The notes under the pieces: generated by a model
What the model was told of the DNA's origin: nothing
Seen by the model: the letters and a program-made list of their open reading frames with translations, nothing else
Database searches by the model: none
Program-made: the position numbers and the translations under genes
Assembly (NCBI GenBank): GCA_964621645.1
Contig: CAZUMH010000006.1
Span: 1 to 64,000 of the forward strand
Origin: CAZUMH01 sp964621645
GTDB lineage: Bacteria; Zhuqueibacterota; QNDG01; JAGLOF01
DNA: 64,000 bases
Reading direction: 5' to 3'
Shown: piece by piece, positions 1-9,591 of the stretch
Layout: each line of letters begins with the position of its first letter
How positions within the stretch are numbered: position 1 is the first letter of the stretch

Positions 1-1026
1 TCCTCCTTCGTGGGCAAGACCGTCTACTTGCAGTTTGTCGATGACAGTACCGGCTTCGCGGTCGGATCAAACGGCACGATTGTGCGGACCGATAACGGCG
101 GAAAAGATTGGATATTGGTATACACTGTCTGGGATTCAGATATATTCGATTTGTATGCGCTTAATTCCGATACTATCTATGCAGTAGGCGGTGATGGATC
201 TTTCTGGCAAAGCTATAATGGTGGCAAATCGTTCCGGTTGAACAAGTTTGACAATACCAGGCAAAACCTTTCCATCAGTTTTGTGAATGACCGCGACGGT
301 TGGATCACCGGTAGCCTGGGACTCATTATGAAAACAACGGATCACGGCCGGACCTGGCAAAAACAGGAGAGCGGGACAGATACAACTCTGATGTCGCTAC
401 AGTTCACTACCCCGGACAGCGGTTGGGCGGTGGGCTGGTACGGCACTATTCTTCACACAGTGGACGGAGGAGAATCCTGGCAGAGACAAGCCAGCGGCAC
501 CACGCACCATCTCACGGATGTATTTTTTACCGATTCCCGGAACGGGTGGTGTGTCGGAGTTGAGGGCACTATTCTGCATACCGGGGACGGGGGCGCACAC
601 TGGCTGCCCCAGTTTAGCGGTACTTCCGAATGGTTTTACGCGGTTCAGTTTTCCGATCAGGAGACGGGATGGGCCGTAGGGACGGGTGGAGTGATCCTGA
701 AGACGACAACAGGCGGAACCACCTTTGTTGAAGAACATTCCTTCCCGGATAAGTATCTTCCCTCTGAGCCTGAACTGAAACAGAATTATCCCAATCCGTT
801 CAATTCCAGCACAACTATTGTATTCAGTCTGCCCAAGGCCGGTCACATCAGTCTGAAGATGTATAATATCCTGGGGAAGGAAGTGGAAACCCTGACCGAC
901 GGCTGGCGGGAGGCCGGAAGTCACGAGATCCAGTGGCATGTCACGGAACTGCCCAGCGGAATTTATCTCTGCCGGCTCCAGACGGAGACCCGGATCCGAA
1001 TCATAAAGGTGATATTGCAGAAGTAA
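1..1026 (+). CDS. YCF48/BNR-repeat protein with T9SS C-terminal sorting domain (5' partial)
   Basis: The reading frame is open from base 1, so the N-terminus lies outside the window; the GTG at base 10 is probably internal. The visible part has at least five copies of a beta-propeller repeat of the type GWAVG..GTIL.T.DGG..W (for example around bases 49-110, 297-355, 418-480, 541-600 and 664-715), as in YCF48-like and BNR/sialidase-type propellers. The last ~85 residues carry a NYPNPFN motif, a YNILGKEV strand and a GIYLCRL strand, the standard T9SS type A sorting domain. The protein is therefore probably exported and attached to the cell surface or released. Its ligand cannot be read from the sequence. 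A strong terminator follows directly. Confidence 0.85.
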   Translation, partial: SSFVGKTVYLQFVDDSTGFAVGSNGTIVRTDNGGKDWILVYTVWDSDIFDLYALNSDTIYAVGGDGSFWQSYNGGKSFRLNKFDNTRQNLSISFVNDRDGWITGSLGLIMKTTDHGRTWQKQESGTDTTLMSLQFTTPDSGWAVGWYGTILHTVDGGESWQRQASGTTHHLTDVFFTDSRNGWCVGVEGTILHTGDGGAHWLPQFSGTSEWFYAVQFSDQETGWAVGTGGVILKTTTGGTTFVEEHSFPDKYLPSEPELKQNYPNPFNSSTTIVFSLPKAGHISLKMYNILGKEVETLTDGWREAGSHEIQWHVTELPSGIYLCRLQTETRIRIIKVILQK

Positions 1027-1052
1027 ATGACATTTCTTCTCCGGATTACGCT

Positions 1053-1090
1053 AACGGCCGCTCTGATAGAAAGAGCGGCCGTTTATTATC
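1053..1090 (+). terminator. Intrinsic terminator after the propeller protein
   Basis: A perfect 12-bp stem (AACGGCCGCTCT at 1053-1064 with its complement at 1072-1083) and a 7-base loop is followed by a T-rich stretch. It separates the propeller gene from the efflux adaptor gene. Confidence 0.8.
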
Positions 1091-1178
1091 CATATAACAG
1101 GCACGCAACATTTTCCAGTTACACTCGTATGTTGGATTCGTAGAGCAACTATTTAATTTGAGAGAATCGAGGGCCCCC

Positions 1179-2273
1179 ATGAAAAAATCCCGCAAACGTT
1201 TGTTGATCATCGGATTGCCGATCATTCTGACGGTTGTCGTTGTAATTATCTTGTCCTCTAACGGCGGAAATTCCAATGAGCGTCGTACCGTCAAGGTCGA
1301 GCGTAGAACAATTGTAGATAAAGCACTGGCAGTGGGCGCGATTGAACCGCTTAATGAAATTGCCGTGAAATCGAAGATTTCGGGTGTTGTCGGAGAGCTT
1401 TATGTAAAGGTCGGGGATTATGTGCATGAGGGAGATCCTTTGCTGGAGGTCAAACCCGATCCGACGCCCCAGGAGCTGGTAATGGCCAAGAGAGCCGTGG
1501 AAATGAAGCAAATCAGCATGGAGACTCTGGCCAAGGAGCTGGAACGCAAGCGTGAGTTGAAAAAACAGGATCTGATCTCTGATTATGATTTTGAATCCCT
1601 GCAGCATGATTATGAAGAAGCCGCGCTTGATTACAAAATAGTAAAAGAACAGCTGGAACTCCTGGAAAAAGGCAAAGTCCGTATTTCCGGTAAAGAAATA
1701 GATAGTGTGATCAAATCCCCCATATCCGGATACATTCTTGAAAAAAGTGTCAACGTGGGTGATCCGGTCGTCCCTCTGACGTCCTATCAGGCGGGTACCG
1801 AGCTTTTACGTCTGGCTGATATGAAGAGACTGCTGTTCAAGGGTACGGTGGATGAAATCGATGTGGGCAAGATAGAAGAAGGAATGCCCGCTCATCTGCA
1901 GGTTGGGGCGCTTCCAGGTGCCAATGTGCGGGGCCGGGTTTCACTCATATCCCTGAAGGCCCGTCAGGAACAAAATACTACTGTTTTCCCCATTGAAATA
2001 ACCATAGAAGAAACAGGGGGAGCCGTGCTGCGGGCCGGCTTCTCCGCCAACGCGGATATTATTATCGCGCAGAAGGACAGTGTTTTGTCTATCCCTGAAC
2101 GAGTAATCTATTTCCGGGGAGATTCGACCTTCGTGAAGTTCCCCCAGGGGGAGAATGAATCCAAAGAGGTGCCAATCCGGACCGGATTAAGCGACGCCAT
2201 TTGGATTGAAGTCGTCAGCGGGTTGGAACTGGGCCAGGAAATACTGGAAAAAGATATCGTCGAGATCCACTGA
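1179..2273 (+). CDS. HlyD/MacA-like periplasmic adaptor subunit of an efflux system
   Basis: A 364-residue membrane fusion protein. A single N-terminal membrane anchor (about residues 7-27) is followed by the first half of a lipoyl-like domain (VKSKISGVVGELYVKVGD), a predicted alpha-helical hairpin (about 95-160), the second lipoyl half (SPISGYILEKSVNVGD) and a beta-barrel region. Proteins of this family link an inner-membrane transporter to an outer-membrane channel. I chose ATG 1179 because GAGGG lies five bases upstream and the anchor begins right after it; an in-frame TTG at 1158 is possible but has no good site. The two permease genes follow within a few bases, which suggests an operon and a MacAB-like machine. 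Confidence 0.88.
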   Translation: MKKSRKRLLIIGLPIILTVVVVIILSSNGGNSNERRTVKVERRTIVDKALAVGAIEPLNEIAVKSKISGVVGELYVKVGDYVHEGDPLLEVKPDPTPQELVMAKRAVEMKQISMETLAKELERKRELKKQDLISDYDFESLQHDYEEAALDYKIVKEQLELLEKGKVRISGKEIDSVIKSPISGYILEKSVNVGDPVVPLTSYQAGTELLRLADMKRLLFKGTVDEIDVGKIEEGMPAHLQVGALPGANVRGRVSLISLKARQEQNTTVFPIEITIEETGGAVLRAGFSANADIIIAQKDSVLSIPERVIYFRGDSTFVKFPQGENESKEVPIRTGLSDAIWIEVVSGLELGQEILEKDIVEIH

Positions 2274-2275
2274 TC

Positions 2276-3508
2276 ATGGCTATCCTACAAACAGTAGCCG
2301 GATTTCTGCGCGATCTGACCGCTCAAAAGCTGCGCACAACCCTTACTGTTTTTGGCATTGTCTGGGGTACGGTTGCCATCATTGTACTCCTGGCTTTCGG
2401 CTCGGGCTTTCAGGCAAAGACCATGCAGAGCATGAATGGAATCGGCGAATCGATTATCCTGCTCTTTCCCGGACGTACCGCTAAGATCTTTGAGGGGTAT
2501 GGCCGGGATCGCATGATCCGCTATCAGGAGGAAGACGCGGAACTGCTGCGGCAGGAGATCGCGGGGATCGAATACATCAGTCCGGAGTACTCTACTTATA
2601 ATGCCCCTCTCAGGTACGGTCAAAGGCGGCGCTCTCCTAATGTCACCGGTATTCTGCCGGAATTCGGCCCTATGCGCAATATCTATCCAGCGGCGGGTGG
2701 AAGATTTATCAACAACTTCGACGAGGGCGGGCGCCGAAGAGTAGTCTTCCTGGGAAACGAACTGGCCAAATATCTGTTTGAGAATGAAGATCCGGTGGGC
2801 CGGTACGTATATGTCGGCGCCACTCCTTTTCGGGTCATCGGAGTAATGGAACCTAAAGACCAGGACTCAAACTACAACTCCAGCGATGAAGACAGGGCGT
2901 ATATCCCCGCTTCCACGTTTCATACTATTTTCGGGTACCGATATGTCAGCAATATCGTTCTTAAACCCGAGGATCCCCGTATGTCCCCGTATATCCGGGA
3001 CCGCATCTATCAGGTTCTGGGCAAGAAGTATAAATTCGACCCTTCCGACAGAGAGGCCCTCGCTATCTGGGATACCTCGGAATTTCAGAAAATGATACTG
3101 TACGTCTTCATCGGCTTCAACGCCTTCATGACGATTATCGGTCTGTTTACCCTTACGGTGGGAGGGATCGGCGTCGCCAACATTATGTACGTCGTGGTGC
3201 AGGAAAGGACCAGGGAGATCGGTATTAAGCGGGCCGTGGGAGCCCGGCGGCGCAGCATCATGGGCCAGTTCTATCTTGAGACATTCTTCATCGTTCTCAT
3301 CGGCGCTTTGATCGGATACATCATCTCCTACGGGATCATTTCCCTGATCGCTTTTCTGCCCCTGGATGACTTTGTGGGCACACCCCAGATAACTTGGTGG
3401 GTGGCCTTTGTCGCCTTTGTGATTCTGATGCTTGTGGGGCTTCTGGCCGGCTACTTCCCGGCCCGTCGGGCGGCCAATCTTTCCGTGACGGAGTGCCTGC
3501 ATTATTGA
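2276..3508 (+). CDS. ABC transporter permease, MacB/FtsX type (first copy)
   Basis: 410 residues. There is an N-terminal membrane segment (around 20-42), a long extracytoplasmic MacB-like domain, and three C-terminal membrane helices in the FtsX fold, with the typical cytoplasmic loop ERTREIGIKRAVGARR just after the first of them. The end EYFPARRAANLSVTECLHY-like pattern (PARRAA then a short tail) is also typical. Such permeases act in lipoprotein release, peptide or macrolide export rather than import. The start lies two bases after the adaptor stop, so translation is probably coupled. No ATPase gene is present beside it. Confidence 0.87.
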   Translation: MAILQTVAGFLRDLTAQKLRTTLTVFGIVWGTVAIIVLLAFGSGFQAKTMQSMNGIGESIILLFPGRTAKIFEGYGRDRMIRYQEEDAELLRQEIAGIEYISPEYSTYNAPLRYGQRRRSPNVTGILPEFGPMRNIYPAAGGRFINNFDEGGRRRVVFLGNELAKYLFENEDPVGRYVYVGATPFRVIGVMEPKDQDSNYNSSDEDRAYIPASTFHTIFGYRYVSNIVLKPEDPRMSPYIRDRIYQVLGKKYKFDPSDREALAIWDTSEFQKMILYVFIGFNAFMTIIGLFTLTVGGIGVANIMYVVVQERTREIGIKRAVGARRRSIMGQFYLETFFIVLIGALIGYIISYGIISLIAFLPLDDFVGTPQITWWVAFVAFVILMLVGLLAGYFPARRAANLSVTECLHY

Positions 3509-3547
3509 TGAAGAGGAGTAATCCGCTGTTAAAAAGATGAGGTGAAC

Positions 3548-4795
3548 ATGCCCTTCTGGATGCTGATCGAAGATTTTCTCCAGGATCTGAAAACCAACAA
3601 GACACGTTCCCTACTTACCAGCGCGGCGGTAGCCTGGGGTACGCTGGCCATTGTTCTTATGATGGCATTTGGCCGGGGTTTCAGAATCAGAATCGAAAGC
3701 GCCATGACCAATGCCGGCAACAATATCATCCGGGTATACGGCGGTCAGACGGGGATGAAGTACCGGGGGCTCTCCGAGGGGAGATGGATTAATTTTACCG
3801 AAGAGGACGCCCGTATTCTCCGGGAGAGTATTCCCCAGATAAGAGTGGCTGCTCCGAGTTACGGGCGCTCGAATGTGCGGCTTATAGCCGGCGACCGCAC
3901 GGCAACTACCTACATGGAGGCCGTTTATCCGAGTTTCGAATTCCTGCGCACCATGTATCCCAAGGCCGGCGGCAGATTTCTTAACGAGTCCGATCTCGTG
4001 AATAAAAGAAGAGTCATATACCTGGGCGCCGATATCGCCGATGAGCTGTTCCCGCGGGGCCATGCCGTAGGCAGCCAGCTGAAGCTGGACGGCATCCCCT
4101 TCACGGTGGTAGGCGTGATGCAATCCAAAATGCAGATGGGAATGAGTAACGGACCGGACACGGAGAGAGCGATTATCCCTTTTACCACCTTTGAACTGCT
4201 TTATCCGCACCGCTATCTGAGAATGATAACGGTGCAGCCCAACAGGCTGGCCGATACTCAGCAGGTGCGCCGCGAAATCTACCGGGTACTGGGACGCAAA
4301 CTCCGTTTCGATCCAGATGACAGGGAAGCGATCCAGATGTGGGATTTCGTCACCAATTTCAAGCAGATGAGCGCTGTCTTCATGGGGATTGAAATCTTCC
4401 TCGGAATCATGGGTGGGCTGACCTTGCTCATTGCCGGAGTAGGAATCGCCAACATTATGTATGTCGTCGTTACGGAGCGGACCAGGGAAATCGGGATAAA
4501 ACTGGCTATCGGGGCCCGTCCCCGGCATATTACGGCTCAGTTTATCTTCGAATCTCTCCTCATCGTCTGCATGGGTGGGGCGGTCGGGATGCTTATCTCC
4601 TGGGGAGTGGTTGCACTCATGAGAGCCATCCCGGTTGGGAATGCGGGGCTGGCCTACCTGGGAAAACCCCAGATCTCGGGGATTGTTGTCCTGATCACCC
4701 TTACCGTCCTGGCTCTCATCGGTCTCGTCGCCGGAGTATTTCCGGCCCGCAAGGCCGCCAGACTCGATCCGGTGGAGAGCCTGCGTTACGAATAA
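3548..4795 (+). CDS. ABC transporter permease, MacB/FtsX type (second copy)
   Basis: 415 residues with the same architecture as the preceding gene: N-terminal helix with SLLTSAAVAWGTLAIVLMMA, a large extracytoplasmic domain, and three C-terminal helices with the loop ERTREIGIKLAIGARPR. The two proteins are clear paralogues, so they likely form a heterodimer in the inner membrane. ATG 3548 is preferred over GTG 3542 because GAGG lies five bases before it. The gene ends the adaptor-permease-permease operon. The missing ATPase must be encoded elsewhere if this is a conventional transporter. Confidence 0.87.
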   Translation: MPFWMLIEDFLQDLKTNKTRSLLTSAAVAWGTLAIVLMMAFGRGFRIRIESAMTNAGNNIIRVYGGQTGMKYRGLSEGRWINFTEEDARILRESIPQIRVAAPSYGRSNVRLIAGDRTATTYMEAVYPSFEFLRTMYPKAGGRFLNESDLVNKRRVIYLGADIADELFPRGHAVGSQLKLDGIPFTVVGVMQSKMQMGMSNGPDTERAIIPFTTFELLYPHRYLRMITVQPNRLADTQQVRREIYRVLGRKLRFDPDDREAIQMWDFVTNFKQMSAVFMGIEIFLGIMGGLTLLIAGVGIANIMYVVVTERTREIGIKLAIGARPRHITAQFIFESLLIVCMGGAVGMLISWGVVALMRAIPVGNAGLAYLGKPQISGIVVLITLTVLALIGLVAGVFPARKAARLDPVESLRYE

Positions 4796-4798
4796 TCC

Positions 4799-4845
4799 AT
4801 CCGGCGGACAGCAATCGCTGTGACCTCGCGATACGACCGGATTTT
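4799..4845 (+). terminator. Weak candidate terminator after the permease operon
   Basis: ATCCGG at 4799-4804 can pair with CCGGAT at 4837-4842, which is followed by TTTT. The loop is long (32 bases) and contains a small CAGC/GCTG hairpin. The stem is short, so this is tentative. Confidence 0.3.
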
Positions 4846-4848
4846 TAC

Positions 4849-4877
4849 TTGATTATTCCCCAATAATTGATTATACT
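4849..4877 (+). promoter_or_regulatory. Sigma-70-like promoter for the M16 protease gene
   Basis: TTGATT at 4849-4854 and TATACT at 4872-4877 are separated by 17 bases. Predicted transcription start is near 4884, giving a leader of about 95 bases before ATG 4978. Confidence 0.6.
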
Positions 4878-4977
4878 ATCAAACTATTATTCCCGAGACA
4901 ATTACAATACCGCGTTTAACGGGTGGAAGGTACAATCGAGGGGTAGTTCAGAAGGATAAATCATAGAGGAGGAAAGG

Positions 4978-7791
4978 ATGAAAAAGTACCGTTTATTTTT
5001 TATTATTACGCTGTCGTTACTTATGCTCATCGGTTGCGGCAAACAAGGCACCTTTAAGATCGATTATGAAAAATACTCTCTGGACAATGGCTTGAATGTT
5101 ATATTACATCAGGATAGATCGGATCCCATCACCGCTGTCGCGATCCAGTACCATGTGGGTTCCAACAGAGAGACGCCGGGACACACCGGATTCGCCCACT
5201 TGTTTGAACATATGATGTTCCAGGAATCTGAGAATGTGGGACAGGATCAATTCTTTAGCAGGATCCAGAGCGCCGGCGGAACCCTGAACGGCGGCACCGG
5301 GAAGGACGGCACCGTTTATTTCGAGGTCGTCCCCAAAAACGCCCTGGAGATGGTGCTCTGGATGGAATCCGATCGCATGGGGTATCTGCTGAGCAAGGTT
5401 ACCAAGGAAGCCTTTATCAACCAGCAGAATGTGGTCCAGAACGAGAAGCGTCAGACCACAGACAACCGGCCTTATGGATACACCAGTTACATGATCGACA
5501 AGCTGCTTTATCCCGCCGACCACCCCTATAGCTGGCAGGTCATCGGTTCCATGGAGGATCTTACCAACGCCACTCTGCAGGATGTGCACGATTTCCATGA
5601 GAAGTGGTATCTCCCCAATAACGCCACCCTGGTCGTGGCCGGTGATTTCGACGAGGTTCAGACCAAACAGTGGATCAAGAAATATTTCGGCGATATTCCG
5701 TCCGGTCCCAAGGTTGAGGATATGGCTCCCCGTCCAGTGACTTTGTCAGAAACCAAACGGGCCTACTATGAAGACAAATTCGCTAAATCACCCGAGTTGA
5801 ATATGGTGTTTCCCACCGTGGAAGAGTATACAGATGATTCCTACGCCCTGGACATGATGGGCCAGCTTTTCGCCAGAGGCAAGAAGGCCCCGCTTTACAA
5901 GGTAATCGTGGAGGAGAAGAAGCTGGCGCCCTACGCTTCGGCCTATAACAACAGTATGGAGCTGGCGGGGACCTTCAATATCCGGATCCGTACCTTTCCC
6001 GGTATATCCCTCAATGATGTCGAGAAGGCGGTGTTCGAAGCCTTCGGCCGTTTTGAAGAAGAAAAGTTTAGCGAGGAAGATCTCTCCAGGATCAAAGCAG
6101 GCATCGAGACCAGCGTGTACAATTCCATCAGCAGTGTGCTCGGTAAGTCATTCCAGCTGGCCCGTTATAATGAATATGCCGGATCACCGGGGTATCTGAC
6201 AGAAGACCTGCGCCGCACGCTGGCCGTGACCAGTGATGATGTCTGGCGGGTGTACAACAAGTACATCAAGGGCAAGAACTATGTACTTACCTGTGTGGTG
6301 CCCAAAGGGCAGGCTGACCTGGCGGCGGATAACTGCAAACTGTTCCCCATTAAAGAGGAATCGGCGGCCGATCAGGTGGAAGTAACCAGCGCCAAGGGTG
6401 AGGATATCAAAGTGCAGCCACCTCCCTCCAGTTTCGACCGCAGCGTGGAGCCGACCATTGGCCCTGATCCCCTACTCACCCTGCCCGCGGTATGGACGAG
6501 CAAGCTGGCCAACAATATTGAATCGTTCGGCATCACCCATAACGAGCTGCCGCTCATCCAGTTCCGGATCAGCCTCAAAGGCGGCATGCTACTGGACGAA
6601 CCGGGTAAGATCGGTACGGCGGCCCTGCTGGCGGACATGCTGACCGAAGGCACTGCCAACAAGACACCCGTGGAACTCGAGGAGGCCATTGATAATCTGG
6701 GTGCCAATATCACCGTCTACGGCGGAAGGGACCAGATTACGCTCGCCGCCAATTGCCTGGTTTCAAAACTCGATGAGGTGTTCGCTCTGGCCCATGAAAT
6801 TCTTTTTGAACCCCGCTGGGATGAGAAAGAATTCGCCCGCCTGAAGGATGAAACAATCGAATCCATCAAGCGGAGAGAGGCTGACCCGTCCTCGGTGGCA
6901 TCCAGTGTCTTTTCCAAGCTTGTCTACGGCCCCGAGAGCAAACTTGCCCTCTCTACCAGCGGAACCCAGGAATCGGTCCAATCCATCAGCATCGATGATC
7001 TGAAAGCCTATTATGAGAAAAATTTCTCTCCCGATATGACCCAGCTTATGATCGTGGGAGATATCACACAGGGCAAGGCCGAGAAACTCTTTAAGACACT
7101 GGAAGACTGGCAGGAAAAAGAGGTGCGATTCCCCCAGCTTCCCGACGCACCGGCCTATAAGCACCCCCAGCTGTATTTCATCGATTTTCCCGGTGCCAAA
7201 CAGTCTCAGATTCGGGTGGGACACCTGGGATTGAAAGCCTCCGATCCGGATTACTACAAAGCAACGGTGATGAATTACAAACTGGGCGGCAGCTTCAACG
7301 GTGTGTTGAATATGATCCTGCGGGAAGAGAAGGGCTACACCTACGGCGCCCGCTCGGGTTTTTACGGTTCCGAATACGGCGGCCAATTCATGGCCTCATC
7401 AGGAGTGCGGTCCACCGCGACAGAGGAATCGGTGGATATTTTCAGAAATTCCATCACCGATTACCGCAAGGGTATCTCTGAAGAGGATCTGCAGTTTACC
7501 AAGGACGCCCTCCTTAAATCCAACGCCCGCCGTTTTGAGACTATCGGGGCTTTGCTCGGTATGCTCGACGAGATCGCAACTTACGGAAAACCCGCAGACT
7601 ACGTGAAGCAGGAAGAGACCGAAGTGCGGGAAATGACGCTGAATGAGCACAAGACTCTGGCACAGGAGTACCTCCATCCCGACCGGATGATCTATCTGGT
7701 CGCGGGTGACGCAGCCTCCCAGATGCGTGGGCTGCGTAAACTTGGATTGGGTGTTCCGGTCCTCCTGGACAAGGAAGGGAATCGACGCTAA
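4978..7791 (+). CDS. M16 (insulinase/pitrilysin) family zinc metalloprotease, lipoprotein
   Basis: 937 residues, a fused two-half M16 protein. A lipoprotein signal ends at MLIGC (Cys20), so it is predicted to be membrane anchored. The inverted zinc motif HLFEH is at residues 74-78 with the distal glutamate in QNEKRQ near 150; this half is expected to be catalytic. The C-terminal half lacks the zinc motif but keeps the family REEKGYTYGA segment, as in processing-peptidase-like inactive halves. The family degrades peptides in a closed chamber. Start: ATG after GAGGAGGAAAGG. It appears to be monocistronic, with its own promoter and a shared terminator downstream. Confidence 0.92.
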   Translation: MKKYRLFFIITLSLLMLIGCGKQGTFKIDYEKYSLDNGLNVILHQDRSDPITAVAIQYHVGSNRETPGHTGFAHLFEHMMFQESENVGQDQFFSRIQSAGGTLNGGTGKDGTVYFEVVPKNALEMVLWMESDRMGYLLSKVTKEAFINQQNVVQNEKRQTTDNRPYGYTSYMIDKLLYPADHPYSWQVIGSMEDLTNATLQDVHDFHEKWYLPNNATLVVAGDFDEVQTKQWIKKYFGDIPSGPKVEDMAPRPVTLSETKRAYYEDKFAKSPELNMVFPTVEEYTDDSYALDMMGQLFARGKKAPLYKVIVEEKKLAPYASAYNNSMELAGTFNIRIRTFPGISLNDVEKAVFEAFGRFEEEKFSEEDLSRIKAGIETSVYNSISSVLGKSFQLARYNEYAGSPGYLTEDLRRTLAVTSDDVWRVYNKYIKGKNYVLTCVVPKGQADLAADNCKLFPIKEESAADQVEVTSAKGEDIKVQPPPSSFDRSVEPTIGPDPLLTLPAVWTSKLANNIESFGITHNELPLIQFRISLKGGMLLDEPGKIGTAALLADMLTEGTANKTPVELEEAIDNLGANITVYGGRDQITLAANCLVSKLDEVFALAHEILFEPRWDEKEFARLKDETIESIKRREADPSSVASSVFSKLVYGPESKLALSTSGTQESVQSISIDDLKAYYEKNFSPDMTQLMIVGDITQGKAEKLFKTLEDWQEKEVRFPQLPDAPAYKHPQLYFIDFPGAKQSQIRVGHLGLKASDPDYYKATVMNYKLGGSFNGVLNMILREEKGYTYGARSGFYGSEYGGQFMASSGVRSTATEESVDIFRNSITDYRKGISEEDLQFTKDALLKSNARRFETIGALLGMLDEIATYGKPADYVKQEETEVREMTLNEHKTLAQEYLHPDRMIYLVAGDAASQMRGLRKLGLGVPVLLDKEGNRR

Positions 7792-7820
7792 ACGCCATTC
7801 CCCAGGATTATAATAATAAA

Positions 7821-7850
7821 AAAAGCCGGACGAATCGTCCGGCTTTTTTT
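7821..7850. terminator. Bidirectional terminator between the M16 protease and POT transporter genes
   Basis: GCCGGACGA at 7825-7833 pairs with TCGTCCGGC at 7835-7843. It has A residues on the left and seven Ts on the right, so it can stop both convergent transcripts. Confidence 0.85.
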
Positions 7851-7872
7851 ATCCGATCAGCGGCTGATATTA

Positions 7873-9372
7873 TCAGGCCGTCCGCTCCCGGCTGATCCGT
7901 TTAGCCTTGAGCATAATGACCAGACCTCCGATGCCGATCATCAGCATAATACCGGCCTGGATGGCGGTTTTGATAGGGAGCTTTCCGGTTGTTGTGGTCA
8001 CAAAGTAGAGCATGGCCACGGCTCCGGCGATAATAAGACAGTAGACAATGGTCATGACCGTATGGGCCCGGGCCCTGGTTTCCGCTGTATCCTGGCCGAA
8101 GATTTTATTGTAAATACCCAGGGCGCCCACGGTCGCTACACCGAGAACTGCGAAGGTGAGCCAGAAGGTGCGCAGAGTCCCGGCAACGCCCGCCTGATTT
8201 ACCAGGGGAACCAGGATAGCATTGTATAATTCACCGCCGACATTGGACCCCACCAGAGAGCCGATGACTCCATAGAGGAAGGCGTAGCCCATATAGGTAG
8301 CCTTACTCTCATGGGGGGCGATGAAGCCGACGTAACTGTAGTATTTCGGATGAGTAGTCATTTCCCCCAGGGAGAAAACCATAATACCGATAATGAATAT
8401 CCAAATGCTCTGGGAAAGGCTGAGAAACAGGAATCCCATGGAGCCGATAAAGATACCGGCCATCATTGTGGGCAAAGCCTTGAGATTTTTTACAATCCGG
8501 CTTACAACAATCTGAAGCAGGACGATGGTGGCGGCATTGAGTACGGTGACATGCTGTGCGTCGAAATGAAAGGATATGCCGATTCTGGCGAATGCGTTAT
8601 TGACGGGAGTAGCATCGATGAAGTCACGCAGGTACCAGAGGATGGACCCGAAGTTCTGGAAATAGAGAATCCAGAAGCAGGAATAGATGAAAATAAGCAG
8701 CATGAAACGGGCATCCGAGAGAACCATGGCCGCGTCGGAAAGCACCTGTTTCAGCTTTTTACTGGATTCGGGACGGGGTGGATCCTTGTAAAGAAATATG
8801 GTCGGCAGCAGCATGAGGAAGCAGTAGAGAGAACTGGCCAGAAAGACGTAGCGCCAGGAAAAACCGCGCAGGTATCCGGCAACCAGAGGAGCGATGAGCG
8901 CGCCGAGATTGATCATCCAATAATACACCCCGAAACCGAATCCTGAATTTTTCTCATCGGTGGTGCGCGCCACGGTCCCGGTGATGATCGGTTTGAAGAG
9001 CCCCGATCCTGTCGCCATGACCAAGAGAGCGGCGAAGATGATCCAGTAACTGGTAACATGTCCGGCTATGAAATAACCCGTGGAAAGCATGGAGAAGGCA
9101 ATCAACAGCTGGCGGCGGTATCCGTAGCGGTCGGCCAGGGCGCCTCCCAGGATCGGAACAACATAGGTAACGGCGTAGACGATGCCTTGCAGGAGACCGA
9201 CTTCATCCTCGGCGAATCCCAGACCTCCGCCCACGGTATCAGTCAGATAGCGGGCCAGAAGGGCGTTCAGTCCGTAATAGGCGCCCCGCTCGAAAAGCTC
9301 CATAACATTGGCCAGCCAAAATGTTGAAGGAAGTGAAGCGAGCAGACCTTTTTTCTTTTCTCTTTTTGCCAT
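7873..9372 (-). CDS. MFS transporter of the proton-dependent oligopeptide (POT/PTR) type
   Basis: 499 residues, about 12-14 membrane segments. The first helix carries ELFERGAYYG, close to the ExxERFxYYG signature of POT peptide transporters, and the loop after helix 2 has GGALADRYGYRR, the MFS A-motif. The family imports di- and tripeptides or related substrates with protons across the inner membrane. The E-x-x-E-R motif is kept, which supports proton coupling. Start ATG 9372 is preceded by GAGGGG. It is a single gene on this strand, divergent from the CsgG-like gene. Substrate is inferred only. Confidence 0.82.
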   Translation of the reverse strand: MAKREKKKGLLASLPSTFWLANVMELFERGAYYGLNALLARYLTDTVGGGLGFAEDEVGLLQGIVYAVTYVVPILGGALADRYGYRRQLLIAFSMLSTGYFIAGHVTSYWIIFAALLVMATGSGLFKPIITGTVARTTDEKNSGFGFGVYYWMINLGALIAPLVAGYLRGFSWRYVFLASSLYCFLMLLPTIFLYKDPPRPESSKKLKQVLSDAAMVLSDARFMLLIFIYSCFWILYFQNFGSILWYLRDFIDATPVNNAFARIGISFHFDAQHVTVLNAATIVLLQIVVSRIVKNLKALPTMMAGIFIGSMGFLFLSLSQSIWIFIIGIMVFSLGEMTTHPKYYSYVGFIAPHESKATYMGYAFLYGVIGSLVGSNVGGELYNAILVPLVNQAGVAGTLRTFWLTFAVLGVATVGALGIYNKIFGQDTAETRARAHTVMTIVYCLIIAGAVAMLYFVTTTTGKLPIKTAIQAGIMLMIGIGGLVIMLKAKRISRERTA

Positions 9373-9515
9373 AATATCCCCTCATCAATTAATTAGTGAT
9401 AACAGATATTATATTTATTGGTGTGTAGTGCAAGGTAAGAGAAATTGAGATTAATATCCAGTTTTATTTTTCACTGTAATAGTGAAGGAAAGGTAATGCT
9501 CCTGTTATTTTTTTC

Positions 9516-9545
9516 TTGCATTTCTTCAAGTTTAAAAAGTATATT
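9516..9545 (+). promoter_or_regulatory. Probable promoter for the CsgG/TPR lipoprotein gene
   Basis: TTGCAT at 9516-9521 and TATATT at 9540-9545 with an 18-base spacer, 46 bases before ATG 9592. The rest of the 219-bp divergent region (9373-9591) is AT-rich; a weaker minus-strand pair (TTGCAC, TAATAT) could serve the POT gene. Confidence 0.5.
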
Positions 9546-9591
9546 GATTAGCATTCGTATTCCAGTGTGATCATTAAATGAGGGAAGAGAA

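Noticed and set aside
3611..4528. A 305-codon minus-strand frame opposite the second permease.
   Set aside because: The plus strand encodes a clear FtsX-type permease; the antisense product is His- and Pro-rich without family features.
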